From Polaribacter sp. SA4-12 (GTDB lineage: Bacteria > Bacteroidota > Bacteroidia > Flavobacteriales > Flavobacteriaceae): a DNA stretch of 64,000 nucleotides. Where the stretch lies: positions 3,515,501 through 3,579,500 of the forward strand of contig NZ_CP019334.1 of the NCBI RefSeq assembly GCF_002163675.1, given 5' to 3'. The position numbers and the translations under genes were made by a program. The notes beneath the pieces were generated by a model. That model was not told the origin of the DNA, did no database searches, and saw only the letters and a list, made by a program, of their open reading frames with translations. This document shows, piece by piece, positions 36,830 through 47,152 of this stretch. Within the stretch, counting starts at the first letter, position 1. The number at the start of each line of letters is the position of its first letter.

Positions 36830-38178
36830 ATTTAAAGAATATTCATAACGTCTATTTTGTTGGAATTGGAGGCGTAGGAATGAGCGCAATTGCTCGTTAC
36901 TTTGCGTCTAATGGAAAAAAGGTGGCTGGTTATGATAAAACTCCATCTCAAATCACTTTAGATTTAGAGGATTTAGGAGTTGAAATTCATTTTGAAGATG
37001 CGTTAAAGAATATTCCTATTTCTTTTTTGAAAAAGGAAAAAACGTTAGTCATTTACACGCCAGCAGTTCCTAAAAATCATACTGAATTAAATTACTTTTT
37101 AGACAACAATTTTACGGTTTTAAAAAGGTCGGAAATTTTAGGAAAAATAACTGAAACTACTTTTTGTTTAGCGGTTGCGGGTACACATGGTAAAACAACA
37201 ACTTCATCTATTTTAGGTCATATTATGGCTGAAGTAAATGCAACTTCTTTTTTAGGAGGAATTGCAGAAAACTACAATTCGAATTTAATTTTAGGAGAAG
37301 ATAAAGTAAGTGTTGTAGAGGCTGATGAGTTTGATAGATCTTTCTTAAAGTTAAGTCCAAATATTGCGTGTGTCACTTCTATGGATGCAGATCATTTGGA
37401 TATTTATGGAGATTCTGATGCTTTAGATGAGTCTTTTATTGAGTTTACAAATAAAGTTTCAGACACGTTAATTATTGCAAAAGGTTTGCCTTTAAATGGT
37501 TTAACGTATGCTGTTAATGAAGATGCAGATTATAAAGCATTTAATTTAAAAATTGAAAGCGGAAAATATATTTTTGATGTGAAAACGCCTTCATCAGAAA
37601 TTAAAAATATTGAATTTCATTTACCAGGTCAGCATAATGTTATGAATGCATTAGCAGCTTTGGCAATGGCAGATGTTTATGGAATTTCGTTAGAAAATAT
37701 CAAACAAAGTTTATCAACTTTTAAAGGTGTAAAACGTCGTTTTTCTTATAAAATAAAAACAGAAGACTTTGTTTTGATTGATGATTATGCACATCATCCA
37801 ACAGAAATAAATGCAGTAGAAAGTTCTGTTAGAGAAATGTATCCAAATGAAAAAGTGTTAGTTGTTTTTCAGCCGCATTTGTTTTCTAGAACCAAAGATT
37901 TTATTGATGATTTTGCATTGGCATTATCAAAATTTGATGAAGTTTTGTTGTTGGATATTTATCCTGCGAGAGAAGAACCTATTGATGGTGTAAATTCTGA
38001 GTGGTTGCTAAATAAATTGACTCTTAAGAATAAAAAATTAACTAAAAAAAATAATTTAGTAAAAGATATTAAAAATTCATCAGCAAAAGTGGTTACAATG
38101 TTAGGTGCTGGTGATATTGGAGTGATGATAAATGAGGTAACAAGTCAACTTTTAAAAACAACTGAAGATGAAGTTTAA
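36826..38178 (+). CDS. murC: UDP-MurNAc:L-Ala ligase MurC, GTG start
   Basis: 450 residues. First amino acid ligase of the peptidoglycan stem. The start is a GTG overlapping the murG stop (GTGA). The N-terminal UDP-binding motif is [13 protein letters not shown], the ATP loop GTHGKTTTS, and DYAHHPTEI and QPHLFSRT are MurC hallmarks. It overlaps ftsQ by 11 bases. The ddl and murB genes that accompany murC in proteobacteria are absent here. Confidence 0.97.
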   Translation: MNLKNIHNVYFVGIGGVGMSAIARYFASNGKKVAGYDKTPSQITLDLEDLGVEIHFEDALKNIPISFLKKEKTLVIYTPAVPKNHTELNYFLDNNFTVLKRSEILGKITETTFCLAVAGTHGKTTTSSILGHIMAEVNATSFLGGIAENYNSNLILGEDKVSVVEADEFDRSFLKLSPNIACVTSMDADHLDIYGDSDALDESFIEFTNKVSDTLIIAKGLPLNGLTYAVNEDADYKAFNLKIESGKYIFDVKTPSSEIKNIEFHLPGQHNVMNALAALAMADVYGISLENIKQSLSTFKGVKRRFSYKIKTEDFVLIDDYAHHPTEINAVESSVREMYPNEKVLVVFQPHLFSRTKDFIDDFALALSKFDEVLLLDIYPAREEPIDGVNSEWLLNKLTLKNKKLTKKNNLVKDIKNSSAKVVTMLGAGDIGVMINEVTSQLLKTTEDEV

Positions 38179-38893
38179 GAGGTTTTTAAAATACATAGCA
38201 TTTCTATTATTAATAGGGAGTTTGGGGTTTTTATATAGTTTTTCTTCGAAGAGAAATTCTAATAAAATTGTTAAAGATGTTGTCGTAGAATTTGAAGCCG
38301 GAGACAATAATTTTTTGACACATTCTATGGTTAATAAATTGTTAATACAAAATGGTGGAAGTGTGAAAAACCAAGCGAAAAGTGTGATAGATTTATATGT
38401 TTTGGAAAAAACAGTGTTTAAAAATCCATATGTAGAAGATGCATCTGTTTTTTTAAGCATTACTGGTACGTTAAAAACTATCATAAAACAGCGAACACCT
38501 GTTGCAAGAATTACAAACGTAAGTAATTCTTATTATATTGATAAACAAGGAATAAAAGTACCGCTGTCTAGTAATTATTCAGCTAGAGTGTTGTTGGTTT
38601 CTGGGGTTGAAAATGATGCTGATGTTAAAGAAATATTGCCTTTAATTTCGTTCGTTTTGGAAGATGATTTTTTGCAAAAAGAAGTGGTAGGAATTGAGAA
38701 ATTCGCCGATGATGAGTATCAAATTTCCGTAAGAAGTGGAAATTATAAAATCGATTTTGGAAAATTAACCAGAATGGATGTAAAATTTAAGAAGTTAAAA
38801 GCGTTTTATAACACAACATTTGAAGATAAAACGATTCAGAATTATAAAAGGATTAATGTTAAATATCACAACCAAGTTGTGTGCACAAAATAG
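38168..38893 (+). CDS. ftsQ: Divisome protein FtsQ-like
   Basis: 241 residues. A short cytoplasmic tail, one membrane helix (about 7-25), and a periplasmic domain with a POTRA-like start and the FtsQ-type segment LYVLEKTVFKNPYVEDASVFL (a match to the N-P-x-V-x-x-A pattern). Its position between murC and ftsA supports FtsQ. It would dock with FtsL and signal to FtsI and FtsW. The ATG lies inside murC. Confidence 0.88.
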   Translation: MKFKRFLKYIAFLLLIGSLGFLYSFSSKRNSNKIVKDVVVEFEAGDNNFLTHSMVNKLLIQNGGSVKNQAKSVIDLYVLEKTVFKNPYVEDASVFLSITGTLKTIIKQRTPVARITNVSNSYYIDKQGIKVPLSSNYSARVLLVSGVENDADVKEILPLISFVLEDDFLQKEVVGIEKFADDEYQISVRSGNYKIDFGKLTRMDVKFKKLKAFYNTTFEDKTIQNYKRINVKYHNQVVCTK

Positions 38894-38899
38894 ATCAAA

Positions 38900-40234
38900 A
38901 TGGAAAACAATAAAATAGCAGTTGGTTTAGATATTGGTACAACTAAAATTGTTGCCATGATTGGTCGTAAGAATGAATACGATAAGATTGAGGTTGTTGG
39001 TATCGGTAAAGCAAAAAGTTTAGGAGTAAAACGTGGAGTTGTAAGTAATATTACTCAAACAATACAATCTATTCAGCAAGCTGTTGATGAAGCAGAAAGT
39101 GTTTCTGGTCTTAAAATTGAAGAAGTTGTTGTTGGTATTGCTGGTCAGCATATTCGTAGTTTACACCACAGTGATTATATCACAAGAAATAACGCAGATG
39201 AAGTTATCGATGATAACGATATTGAAGATTTAGTAAACCAGGTTCATAAATTGGTAATGTTGCCAGGAGAAGAAATTATTCATGTGTTACCACAAGAATT
39301 TAAAGTAGATTCTCAGGCAGATATAAAAGAGCCAATAGGAATGTATGGAGGTCGTTTAGAAGCGAATTTCCATGTAGTTGTTGGGCAAGTTTCTTCTATT
39401 AGAAATATTGGACGTTGTGTAAAAAGCGCAGGTTTAGGTTTAAGCGAAATTACCTTAGAACCTTTAGCATCGGCATCAGCAGTGTTAAGTCAAGAAGAAA
39501 AAGAAGCAGGAGTTGCATTGATTGATATTGGAGGAGGAACAACAGATTTAGCGATCTTTAAAGACGGAATTATAAGACATACAGCTGTAATCCCTTTTGG
39601 AGGAAATGTAATTACAGATGATATTAAAGAAGGTTGTTCAATTATAGAAAAACAAGCTGAATTATTAAAAATAAAATTTGGTTCTGCATGGCCAGGAGAA
39701 AATAAAGAAACAGAGATTGTTTCTATCCCTGGACTAAGAGGAAGAGAGCCAAAAGAGATTACGTTAAAGAATTTATCAAAAATTATACATGCAAGAGTTC
39801 AAGAAATTATTGAGCATGTGTATTTAGAGATTAAAAATTATGGACATGAAACAGCAAAAGGAAAATTAATTGCTGGTATTGTGTTAACAGGTGGAGGTTC
39901 TCAATTAAAACATTTACGTCAGTTAGTAGAATATATTACTGGTATGGATGCAAGAATAGGTTTTCCGAATGAACATTTAGCTGGAGATTCAGATGAGATT
40001 TTATCAAGTCCATCTTACGCTACTGCTGTTGGTTTATTAATGGTAGGCTTAGAAAAAGGGAATAAAGAGGAAGAGGAAGAAGTGGTTGAGGAAGTAGTTG
40101 AAGAAACTATTGAGGATAATCAAGAAGAAGTACAACAAATCGTTGAGCCAAAACCGAAACCAAAACCAAAAAAGAAGTCGTTTTTTGAAAAGTTTACAGA
40201 AGGGTTAAAAGACTTTCTAGACAACGCAGAATAA
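38900..40234 (+). CDS. ftsA: Cell division protein FtsA
   Basis: 444 residues. Actin-like ATPase that anchors FtsZ to the membrane. Actin-fold motifs are VGLDIGTTKIVAMIG and ALIDIGGGTTDLAIF, and the phosphate-2 region is GIVLTGGGSQLK. After about residue 375 comes an acidic stretch (EEEEEVVEEVVEE), a KPKPKPKKK run, and a final amphipathic helix (FFEKFTEGLKDFL), the membrane anchor. The acidic and Lys-Pro linker is longer than in E. coli. It is 6 bases after ftsQ. Confidence 0.96.
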   Translation: MENNKIAVGLDIGTTKIVAMIGRKNEYDKIEVVGIGKAKSLGVKRGVVSNITQTIQSIQQAVDEAESVSGLKIEEVVVGIAGQHIRSLHHSDYITRNNADEVIDDNDIEDLVNQVHKLVMLPGEEIIHVLPQEFKVDSQADIKEPIGMYGGRLEANFHVVVGQVSSIRNIGRCVKSAGLGLSEITLEPLASASAVLSQEEKEAGVALIDIGGGTTDLAIFKDGIIRHTAVIPFGGNVITDDIKEGCSIIEKQAELLKIKFGSAWPGENKETEIVSIPGLRGREPKEITLKNLSKIIHARVQEIIEHVYLEIKNYGHETAKGKLIAGIVLTGGGSQLKHLRQLVEYITGMDARIGFPNEHLAGDSDEILSSPSYATAVGLLMVGLEKGNKEEEEEVVEEVVEETIEDNQEEVQQIVEPKPKPKPKKKSFFEKFTEGLKDFLDNAE

Positions 40235-40290
40235 GATTGGGGAAAAGAAATATTATATTATAAAAATTATTAAACAATAGATACGTTATT

Positions 40291-42192
40291 ATGGGCACAG
40301 AATTCGATAACATTTCATTTGACATGCCAAAAACACAGTCTAACACAATTAAAGTAATTGGTGTTGGTGGTGGTGGAAGCAACGCAGTAAACCACATGTT
40401 TACGCAACATATTAAAGGGGTAGACTTTGTAATTTGTAATACAGATGCACAAGCTTTAGATAATAGCTCTGTTCCTAATAAAATTCAGCTAGGTGTAAGT
40501 TTAACTGAAGGTTTAGGTGCAGGTGCAAATCCAGAAGTTGGAGCACAAGCAGCTAAAGAAAGCATGGAAGAAATTCAGCAAATGCTAAATACCCAAACAA
40601 AAATGGTATTTATTACTGCTGGTATGGGAGGCGGAACTGGTACAGGTGCTGCTCCAATTATAGCTAAAATTGCAAAAGATATGGATATCCTTACTGTGGG
40701 TATTGTTACGATGCCTTTTGCCTTTGAAGGTAGAAGACGTGCTAAACAAGCTCAATTAGGAATCGATCAATTGCGTCAGAATGTAGATTCTTTAATTGTA
40801 ATTAATAATAACAAACTTCGTGAAGTTTATGGAAACCTTGGTTTTAAAGCAGGTTTCTCTAAAGCAGATGAGGTTTTATCTACTGCTTCTCGTGGAATTG
40901 CAGAAGTAATTACACATCACTATAAGCAAAATATTGACTTACATGATGCTAAAACTGTACTTTCTAACAGTGGAACAGCAATTATGGGTTCTGCAAAAGA
41001 AGAAGGACAAACTAGAGCCAAAACAGCTATTGTTAAAGCATTAGATTCTCCTTTATTAAATGACAATAAAATTACAGGTGCCAAAAACGTATTGTTATTA
41101 ATAGTCTCAGGTACTAACGAAGTTACGTTAGATGAAATTGGTGAAATCAACGATTACATTCAAGATGAAGCTGGTTATGATGCCAATATTATTATGGGTG
41201 TTGGAGAGGATGAAAAATTAGGTGATGCTATTGCTGTAACAATTGTAGCTACAGGTTTTGCTGCTGATCAGCAAAGTACAATTACCAATACAGAGGTTAA
41301 GAAGATTGTTCATACTTTAGAAGATGAACAAAAAGCTACTTATGATTTCAGTGAGAAAACAATTACAAAATCTCCAACATTAAATGAGCCTCATACAAAT
41401 AAAGTAGCGCAAAAAATAGTACACACTTTAGAAGATGAAGTTGAGGAGGTTGCTGTTCCTAAAATAAATTTAGAGAATACGACTAACGATATTGCTAATA
41501 TGTCTGTTCTTTTTGAAGAAGTTCAAGTAGAAACTGTTTCTGAAGACGATTTTGTAATTACAGATGTTACTCCTGTTCAAGAAGTAAGTATTATAGAAGA
41601 GCCTAAACAAGTACAATCAGATTTATTATTTGATTTGCCTTTAAATCCAAAAGCAGAAGTAAAAGCAAATGAAGAAATTCGTTTTAGTTTACAAGAAGAA
41701 CCGGTTGTAAATGTAAATGAGATTGAAGTTTATGGAGCTGAAGAGGTTGTTTTTAAGAGAAAAGCAGTTGAAAAGCGTTATGTCTTAGAAGATTTTGATG
41801 CACAGCCAACAATTGGTAAAAGTTCTGGTATTATAGAGAAAAAAGTTGTCGAAGAAGATGTTCAGTTCGAGTTAAAAACGAGAACTCCTCAAGCAGAAAT
41901 TAATAGAATTGAAACTCTTAGTGAAGAAGTTTCTCCTTTAGACCTTACAATTACTGAATTACAAACGAGAGCTGAAGAGAGACGTAAGAAGATGAAGGGG
42001 TTTAACTATAAGTTTAACGATCAAATGAACAAGAATATAGATGAAATTGAGCGTCAACCTGCTTATAAAAGACTAGGTATAGATCTAGATACCAATGCAT
42101 CTATTAGTAATAGAAAAACATCGATAAATAAAGATACTGATGAAATCAGTTTAAAATCAAATAATTCTTTTTTACATGATAATGTAGATTAG
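40291..42192 (+). CDS. ftsZ: Cell division protein FtsZ, long C-terminal linker
   Basis: 633 residues; bacterial FtsZ is usually about 380-480. The tubulin-like GTPase core spans about 15-330: [13 protein letters not shown] at the N terminus, the [10 protein letters not shown] signature at about residue 113, and the T7 loop region [11 protein letters not shown]. The core is followed by a roughly 300-residue acidic linker and a C-terminal conserved peptide region that may end before RKTSINKD. The linker holds a repeated KIVHTLEDE motif twice, 39 residues apart. It ends the dcw cluster. Confidence 0.97.
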   Translation: MGTEFDNISFDMPKTQSNTIKVIGVGGGGSNAVNHMFTQHIKGVDFVICNTDAQALDNSSVPNKIQLGVSLTEGLGAGANPEVGAQAAKESMEEIQQMLNTQTKMVFITAGMGGGTGTGAAPIIAKIAKDMDILTVGIVTMPFAFEGRRRAKQAQLGIDQLRQNVDSLIVINNNKLREVYGNLGFKAGFSKADEVLSTASRGIAEVITHHYKQNIDLHDAKTVLSNSGTAIMGSAKEEGQTRAKTAIVKALDSPLLNDNKITGAKNVLLLIVSGTNEVTLDEIGEINDYIQDEAGYDANIIMGVGEDEKLGDAIAVTIVATGFAADQQSTITNTEVKKIVHTLEDEQKATYDFSEKTITKSPTLNEPHTNKVAQKIVHTLEDEVEEVAVPKINLENTTNDIANMSVLFEEVQVETVSEDDFVITDVTPVQEVSIIEEPKQVQSDLLFDLPLNPKAEVKANEEIRFSLQEEPVVNVNEIEVYGAEEVVFKRKAVEKRYVLEDFDAQPTIGKSSGIIEKKVVEEDVQFELKTRTPQAEINRIETLSEEVSPLDLTITELQTRAEERRKKMKGFNYKFNDQMNKNIDEIERQPAYKRLGIDLDTNASISNRKTSINKDTDEISLKSNNSFLHDNVD

Positions 42193-42218
42193 TTTTAAAA
42201 TTTAACCCCTAAAACCCA

Positions 42219-42254
42219 AAGTCATATCTATTCGTAGTTGTGGCTTTTTTTTGT
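42219..42254 (+). terminator. Terminator of ftsZ
   Basis: AAAGTCATAT and GTTGTGGCTTT pair with one mismatch and a few G-T pairs, followed by a T-run. It starts 27 bases after the ftsZ stop and ends the dcw operon. Confidence 0.65.
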
Positions 42255-42324
42255 TTAATAAAATATTCCATTTAACGTATAAAAGGTTATGATTTATCGA
42301 TGTTTGTAGGTTAATTATCTAATA

Positions 42325-42358
42325 TTGTTTATTTTAGGTGTGGTTAGTGTTATCTTTG
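42325..42358 (+). promoter_or_regulatory. Promoter in the ftsZ-42591 gap, upstream of a short transcript
   Basis: TTG at 42325-42327, 23 bases, then TATCTTTG at 42351-42358, an exact TAnnTTTG. It points to a transcript of about 105 bases ending at the terminator at 42436-42468. Confidence 0.6.
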
Positions 42359-42363
42359 TCATA

Positions 42364-42468
42364 AGATAATGAAATCGAAAAACACACTTAATTGTAAAAA
42401 AATATAACCCCAATTACTCTACCTCTAAATATGCTAAACCACAACTATTTTTAGTTGTGGTTTTTTTA
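42364..42468 (+). ncRNA. Candidate short RNA or leader (about 105 bases)
   Basis: Bounded by an exact TAnnTTTG promoter (42351-42358) and a strong intrinsic terminator (42436-42468). It contains a 12-codon frame from ATG at 42369 (MKSKNTLNCKKI then TAA). No known RNA family is recognisable. The stretch 42193-42590 otherwise contains only the ftsZ terminator and the upstream region of the next gene. Confidence 0.4.
42436..42468 (+). terminator. Intrinsic terminator of the short transcript
   Basis: AACCACAACTA, loop, TAGTTGTGGTT, then seven T. It precedes the gene at 42591 by about 120 bases. Confidence 0.85.
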
Positions 42469-42590
42469 ATAAAAAAAGATAAATTAATTTAACATTAGAA
42501 AACTTCAACTCATCTATACTTTTTGGTCAATTACCTTTTATTACCTTTTAGAATAGTTATAAAATAATATTTTTACATAAAATTAGAACA

Positions 42591-45236
42591 ATGAAAACAA
42601 AATTACATACCTCGTATTCTAGAATTTTATTCTTTTTAGCTGTAATTCTAAGCTTATTTACAAGTGCTCAAGAAGATCCATTTAACTGTGATTATAACGC
42701 ATATTTATTTCAGTATAATGATATTTATGCTTTAGATTTAGCTTCAGGTAGTTCATATCTTGTGAAAGAAAATGTAACAGAAGGTAATGTTAATGCTGTA
42801 GGTTATAACCCTGCAGATGGTTATATATGGGGGGCTTTAAGTTTTCCTGAAAAAACAATTGTAAGAATTGGTAAAAACTTTAATATAGATACTTTTTATA
42901 TTGATGAGTTACCAACATCGAGTAGATATGTAGGAGATGTAAGTTCTGAAGGTATTTATTACTTAAAAGGAGGAGGAGCTACTTATTATAAAGTAGATTT
43001 AAATCCAGAATCAGTTAATTATACTAAGTTTAAAAGTACTGAAACATTGTCTAAAAGTTTAAGTATTCATGATTGGGCGTTTAACTCAGTAGATGGTCAC
43101 TTATACTCAGTAGAGAAAAAAACAAATCACTTATATAGAATTAACGCTACAACAAGTGAAGTTATAGATTTAGGTGAAGTGCCAATTTTAGCTGGTTTAA
43201 ATTATACGTATGGAGCTGTTTATTTTGATGCTTCAGGGAGGTTTTATGTATCAGCAAATCAAACAGGAACTGTTTATGTAATTCAAAATGTACAGACTTT
43301 AGAGGTTGGTGGTGAAATTGATTCTAATCTTTTTGCTTATGGGCCTTCTAGTAGCCAGAATGATGGAGCAAGATGTCCAACAGCGCCAGTTCCTCAAGAA
43401 GATTGTGTAAATGGTATTGATGATGATGGTGATGGTTTAACAGATTGTGATGATCCTGCTTGTTCAGGAGTTGCAGCTTGTCCTGTTCTTGTTCCACAAG
43501 TTTCTAGTGGAAATGATGGAGGGTTAGAAAGTAATGACCGTCTTTCTCAACAAATAAATAAAAGAAATTATTTAAGAATAAAAGGGAATCATAAGTTTGA
43601 TAAAAAAACGGCTAAGAAAGTAGTAAAGTCTAATGATTACAAAAAAACATCAGCAAAAACGGCAAATTTTGAATTAAAAGATTTAATTCCTCTAGATGTA
43701 ATTCCTGGAGCAGTAGCAGTAGAATCTTCAGCTTTAGATTTAATAGCAATTACAAATGCGACTGAATTATACTCTTTAGATTATGTGAAAGATGGAGAAA
43801 CAGTTGCTGTTGTTTTAGCAACAAAAACAGAAAATGGTGTTTATGAACATACAAAGTTTATTTGCGATAGATTATTAGGTGCAGAATTATTATCAGTTTC
43901 TACCATAGAGTTGTTTGAAGATGAAACTGAAGAAGGTGAAGAAGGAGGAGAAGAAGGTGTGCATTTTATTAAATCTATTATAAAAAACAGTAATGGAACA
44001 AAGGAGTTTGTTTTAAGTTTTTCTGGAAGATTGGCTAACAATGAAGAGAATTTTGAAATAGATAGTCATTGGAATATTGATAAGTATGAAGCGGATGCTA
44101 CTTATTATAACTTTCAAATTTGGACTAATAGTGTAGACGATTTATTAACTTTAGGTCAAGAAGCTATTGCTTTATTCGAAATTCAAAGACCAATTTCAAA
44201 TTATGATACGTCAACTCCTCCACCAGTATTTGTTAAAAAAGGAGCTTATGTAAATGGAGCTTTAGAATTAGAGTTAATTAATGTAAGAAGAAGTAAAAGT
44301 GTTGTGATTGATGCAGGTTTTAAAAGAACAGAAACTTCAGCTACAGAATATTTTAATCAAACTTTAGAATTAAAAGGAAGTTATATTGAAACTTTAACAA
44401 TTGAAACTGGAAATATTTTTGATATTGGTTTTAGAATAGAAAACGAATACAATTTAACGCCAGATGATTTATTTATGTCTGATGGTGTTTGGGGAAAAGA
44501 TGATTCTCCTAAAGGAACAACTATTAATGAATTTGCTATAACTCAAAACGATAATATTTATGCAGGAAGTGGTTATAGAGTTGAAAGAAATATTTCTTTA
44601 AAAGCTACAACAAGCGAGTATGTTTCTGCCTTTAGATCATTTACACCAAGGTTTACTTCTATAGATTTATCTAATTATGATTTGTTTGAATTAGATGCAA
44701 AAGGAACAGGAGATTTAGAAATTACTATTGTTAAAGAAGGTGTAGTTGCTTGGAAAAACCAATTCAGAACCACTATTAAGTTAAATGAAACTGAAAGCCA
44801 TTATGCAATTCCTATTGCGCATTTTGTTTCGGCAGCTGGAGGTGAGTTAGATTTGGTTGATGCAATTAATATTGTTTTTACAATGTCTTCTGATGGAACT
44901 GAGGTTTTAGAAAAAGAAATGAATTTAAACAATATACAGTTTACAGAACAAGTACTTGGAGTTGATACAGCGGTTATCGAAGAAAATAATGTAATGTTGA
45001 TGCCTAACCCAATGAAAATTAGCGCTGAGTTAAGCTTTTATTCTGAAACAAATGCTGCTACTAAAATGGAAGTATTTAATTTAACAGGTTCTTTAATTAG
45101 AAAAACAGAAGAAAATACAACTATAGGAAATAACAAAATCACAATTTTAAGAGAAGGTTTAAAACCAGGGATGTATTTTGTGAAAATTAGAAATGATTTT
45201 AGAAATTATAAAACAATTAAATTGGTCGTAAATTAA
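42591..45236 (+). CDS. Large secreted protein with beta-propeller-like start and type IX sorting tail
   Basis: 881 residues. A signal peptide (about 1-27, ending TSAQ) leads to an N-terminal propeller-like region (about 30-260) with YALDLASGSS and GVNAVGYNPADGYIW-like repeats. A small Cys-rich Asp insert follows (NGIDDDGDGLTDCDDPAC, about 279-296), a calcium-binding type motif. A long middle part contains an Asp/Glu/Gly run. The C-terminal sorting domain (about 800-881: MLMPNPMKISAELSF ... GLKPGMYFVKI ... KLVVN) directs it through the type IX secretion system. Function unknown; likely a surface or adhesion protein. Confidence 0.85.
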   Translation: MKTKLHTSYSRILFFLAVILSLFTSAQEDPFNCDYNAYLFQYNDIYALDLASGSSYLVKENVTEGNVNAVGYNPADGYIWGALSFPEKTIVRIGKNFNIDTFYIDELPTSSRYVGDVSSEGIYYLKGGGATYYKVDLNPESVNYTKFKSTETLSKSLSIHDWAFNSVDGHLYSVEKKTNHLYRINATTSEVIDLGEVPILAGLNYTYGAVYFDASGRFYVSANQTGTVYVIQNVQTLEVGGEIDSNLFAYGPSSSQNDGARCPTAPVPQEDCVNGIDDDGDGLTDCDDPACSGVAACPVLVPQVSSGNDGGLESNDRLSQQINKRNYLRIKGNHKFDKKTAKKVVKSNDYKKTSAKTANFELKDLIPLDVIPGAVAVESSALDLIAITNATELYSLDYVKDGETVAVVLATKTENGVYEHTKFICDRLLGAELLSVSTIELFEDETEEGEEGGEEGVHFIKSIIKNSNGTKEFVLSFSGRLANNEENFEIDSHWNIDKYEADATYYNFQIWTNSVDDLLTLGQEAIALFEIQRPISNYDTSTPPPVFVKKGAYVNGALELELINVRRSKSVVIDAGFKRTETSATEYFNQTLELKGSYIETLTIETGNIFDIGFRIENEYNLTPDDLFMSDGVWGKDDSPKGTTINEFAITQNDNIYAGSGYRVERNISLKATTSEYVSAFRSFTPRFTSIDLSNYDLFELDAKGTGDLEITIVKEGVVAWKNQFRTTIKLNETESHYAIPIAHFVSAAGGELDLVDAINIVFTMSSDGTEVLEKEMNLNNIQFTEQVLGVDTAVIEENNVMLMPNPMKISAELSFYSETNAATKMEVFNLTGSLIRKTEENTTIGNNKITILREGLKPGMYFVKIRNDFRNYKTIKLVVN

Positions 45237-45257
45237 AAAAATGTCCTCCAACCTTTT

Positions 45258-45300
45258 AATGGTAATATTTCATAATTATGAAATATTGCCATTTTTTTTG
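45258..45300 (+). terminator. Terminator of the 42591 gene
   Basis: AATGGTAATATTTCATAA and its complement form a perfect stem, followed by eight T. Confidence 0.9.
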
Positions 45301-45419
45301 TCCTTGTCGTAAACTGTCAATACTGTAAATGATTGTTTTTTAGCTGTTTTGAGTGTTTTTGTTTGTAACAATTTATCTTAGAAGTCGTCTTCTTTGTATA
45401 ATCAATAAAACTAAACATC

Positions 45420-45635
45420 ATGAAATATTTACAAACAGTTACGTTAGAAGAAAGAGGAATTTTAACTTCATCTTATAAACAAGATCTTAAAAAAAATATG
45501 AGAATACAGAAATCTAAATCTGTATCGAGAATTAAATCGATGATTATAAATCATCAGGGAAAGATAGAAAGTCAGGTAGGAACTATTTTACAAGTTTCGG
45601 TATTTGTTTTTGCTATTATTATGTTTGTTTCTTAA
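45420..45635 (+). CDS. Small membrane protein, unknown
   Basis: 71 residues. A basic N-terminal part (QDLKKNMRIQKSKSVSRIKSM) is followed by a C-terminal membrane helix (about 53-70, SVFVFAIIMFVS). It has a clean ATG, lies in an isolated gap, and has the same low-GC codon use as its neighbours. I recognise no family. It may be a small single-pass membrane protein; coding status rests on the sensible topology only. Confidence 0.45.
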   Translation: MKYLQTVTLEERGILTSSYKQDLKKNMRIQKSKSVSRIKSMIINHQGKIESQVGTILQVSVFVFAIIMFVS

Positions 45636-45658
45636 AAAGAGATAAAATTTTTGAATTT

Positions 45659-45830
45659 AGCTATTCGTTTGCAAATAGGCTCGCGTGAAGGATTGAAGCA
45701 ATTGTTTGAGCTCTTTTTTATGCTAATCTCGTTTTAGTATCTTATCTAAACAATAAAATTACTTTTAAATAATTACTGATGCTAACAATAAAATCAGCAG
45801 AAAAAAAGCGAGTGCGGAAAGCCTGACCTG
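45659..45830. repeat. Flavobacterial dispersed element, copy B
   Basis: Begins TAGCTATTCGTTTGCAAA and ATTGAAGCAATTGTTTGAGC, then a diverged middle, then AAAAAAAGCGAGTGCGGAAAGC. The ends match copy C (54143-54250, reverse strand) and the outer parts match copy A. Confidence 0.65.
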
Positions 45831-45853
45831 AAAGGACACGCCAAAACAAAAAA

Positions 45854-45881
45854 AAAATCCACCTTAAAAAAGATGGATTTT
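45854..45881 (-). terminator. Terminator of the aspartate aminotransferase gene
   Basis: AAAATCCA and TGGATTTT form a stem, with a long A-run on the plus strand that is the T-run for the minus strand. It lies 44 bases past the gene's stop. Confidence 0.8.
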
Positions 45882-45890
45882 AATATTTAT

Positions 45891-45913
45891 TCTCGACTGC
45901 GCTCGAACTGACA
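45891..45913. repeat. CTCGACTGCGCTCGA repeat, copy 1
   Basis: A 23-base stretch nearly identical to 56107-56129 (one differing base, A to C), a dispersed flavobacterial repeat. Confidence 0.7.
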
Positions 45914-45924
45914 AGAGCCGTTTT

Positions 45925-47112
45925 CTAACTTAAAGCTTTTTTAATTCTCTTAATAGCTTCTCTAATTTGTAATTCTGAAGCTGCGTATGAGATTCTAATA
46001 CAATTTGGTGTACCAAAAGCGTCTCCTGTTACAGTTGCAACGTTTGCTTTTTCTAAGATGAATAAAGAAAAATCGCTTGCGTTTTCAATTTTTACTCCGT
46101 TAATTGTTTTACCGAAAAAACCAGAAACATCTGGGAAAACGTAAAAAGCTCCTTCAGGAACGTTTACTTTAAATCCGTCGATTTCTCTTAATAATCCAAT
46201 AATGATATCTCTTCGAGTTTTAAACTCATCGACCATAAATTGAATTTTAGAAACAGGCGCTAAAACTGCTGTAATTGCTGCTCTTTGAGCGATACAATTT
46301 GTACCAGAAGTAATTTGCCCTTGCATTTTAGTACAAGCTTTAGCAATCCATTCTGGAGCACCAATATAACCGATTCTCCAACCTGTCATAGCAAATGCTT
46401 TTGCTAAACCGTTTACAGTAATCGTTCTGTCGTACATACTTTCAATTGCTGCAAAACTAAAAGGTTTTGTTTCGTAATTGATATGTTCGTAAATTTCATC
46501 TGATAAGATAAAAATACGTGGATGTTTTTCTAAAACTGCTGCCAACGCTCTGTACTCAGCTTCACTATAAATAGTTCCACTTGGGTTGTTTGGAGAGTTA
46601 AAGAAAATCATTTTTGTTTTAGGCGTAATAGAAGCTTCTAACTGTTCTGGAGTGATTTTAAAATCATTGTCAATAGAAGAAGGAATCTCTACATACGTTG
46701 CTTCACATAAAATAGCAATTGCAGAATAACTTACCCAATAAGGTGCAGGTAATAAAACCTCGTCACCTGGGTTTAACAATACTTGTGCAATGTTTGCGAT
46801 AGATTGTTTAGCACCTGTAGAAACAACTATTTGACTTGGTTTGTATACCAAATCATTATCACGTTTAAACTTCGTGCAAATAGCTTCTTTTAATTCTACA
46901 TACCCATCTACTGGTGAGTAAGAGTTGTAGTTTTGATTGATTGCTTCAATTGCAGCGTCTTTAATAAAATCTGGCGTATTAAAGTCTGGTTCTCCCAAAC
47001 TTAAACCGATAATATCTTTTCCTTCTGCTCTTAGTTCTCTTGCTTTAGCAGCCATTGCTAAAGTTTGAGAGACAGGTAAACTGTTAATTCTGTCTGATAA
47101 TTGATCTTTCAT
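45925..47112 (-). CDS. aspC: Aspartate aminotransferase, class I (fold type I)
   Basis: 395 residues from ATG at 47112, the usual start (MKDQLSDRINSLPVSQTLAM); the earlier in-frame ATG at 47160 is inside the desaturase gene and is rejected. PLP-dependent transamination between aspartate and 2-oxoglutarate. The PLP lysine is in TVNGLAKAFAMTGWRIGY, SLGEPDFNTP and SPNNPSG are substrate-site segments, and the C-terminal Arg is in NCIRISYAAS. A possible alternative is a prephenate/LL-DAP-type member of the Ib subgroup. It is 40 bases after the desaturase gene on the same strand. Confidence 0.93.
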   Translation of the reverse strand: MKDQLSDRINSLPVSQTLAMAAKARELRAEGKDIIGLSLGEPDFNTPDFIKDAAIEAINQNYNSYSPVDGYVELKEAICTKFKRDNDLVYKPSQIVVSTGAKQSIANIAQVLLNPGDEVLLPAPYWVSYSAIAILCEATYVEIPSSIDNDFKITPEQLEASITPKTKMIFFNSPNNPSGTIYSEAEYRALAAVLEKHPRIFILSDEIYEHINYETKPFSFAAIESMYDRTITVNGLAKAFAMTGWRIGYIGAPEWIAKACTKMQGQITSGTNCIAQRAAITAVLAPVSKIQFMVDEFKTRRDIIIGLLREIDGFKVNVPEGAFYVFPDVSGFFGKTINGVKIENASDFSLFILEKANVATVTGDAFGTPNCIRISYAASELQIREAIKRIKKALS

Positions 47113-47152
47113 TTTACTGATAATTGTGTTGTAGTTGTTGTCGTTGTTGTGT

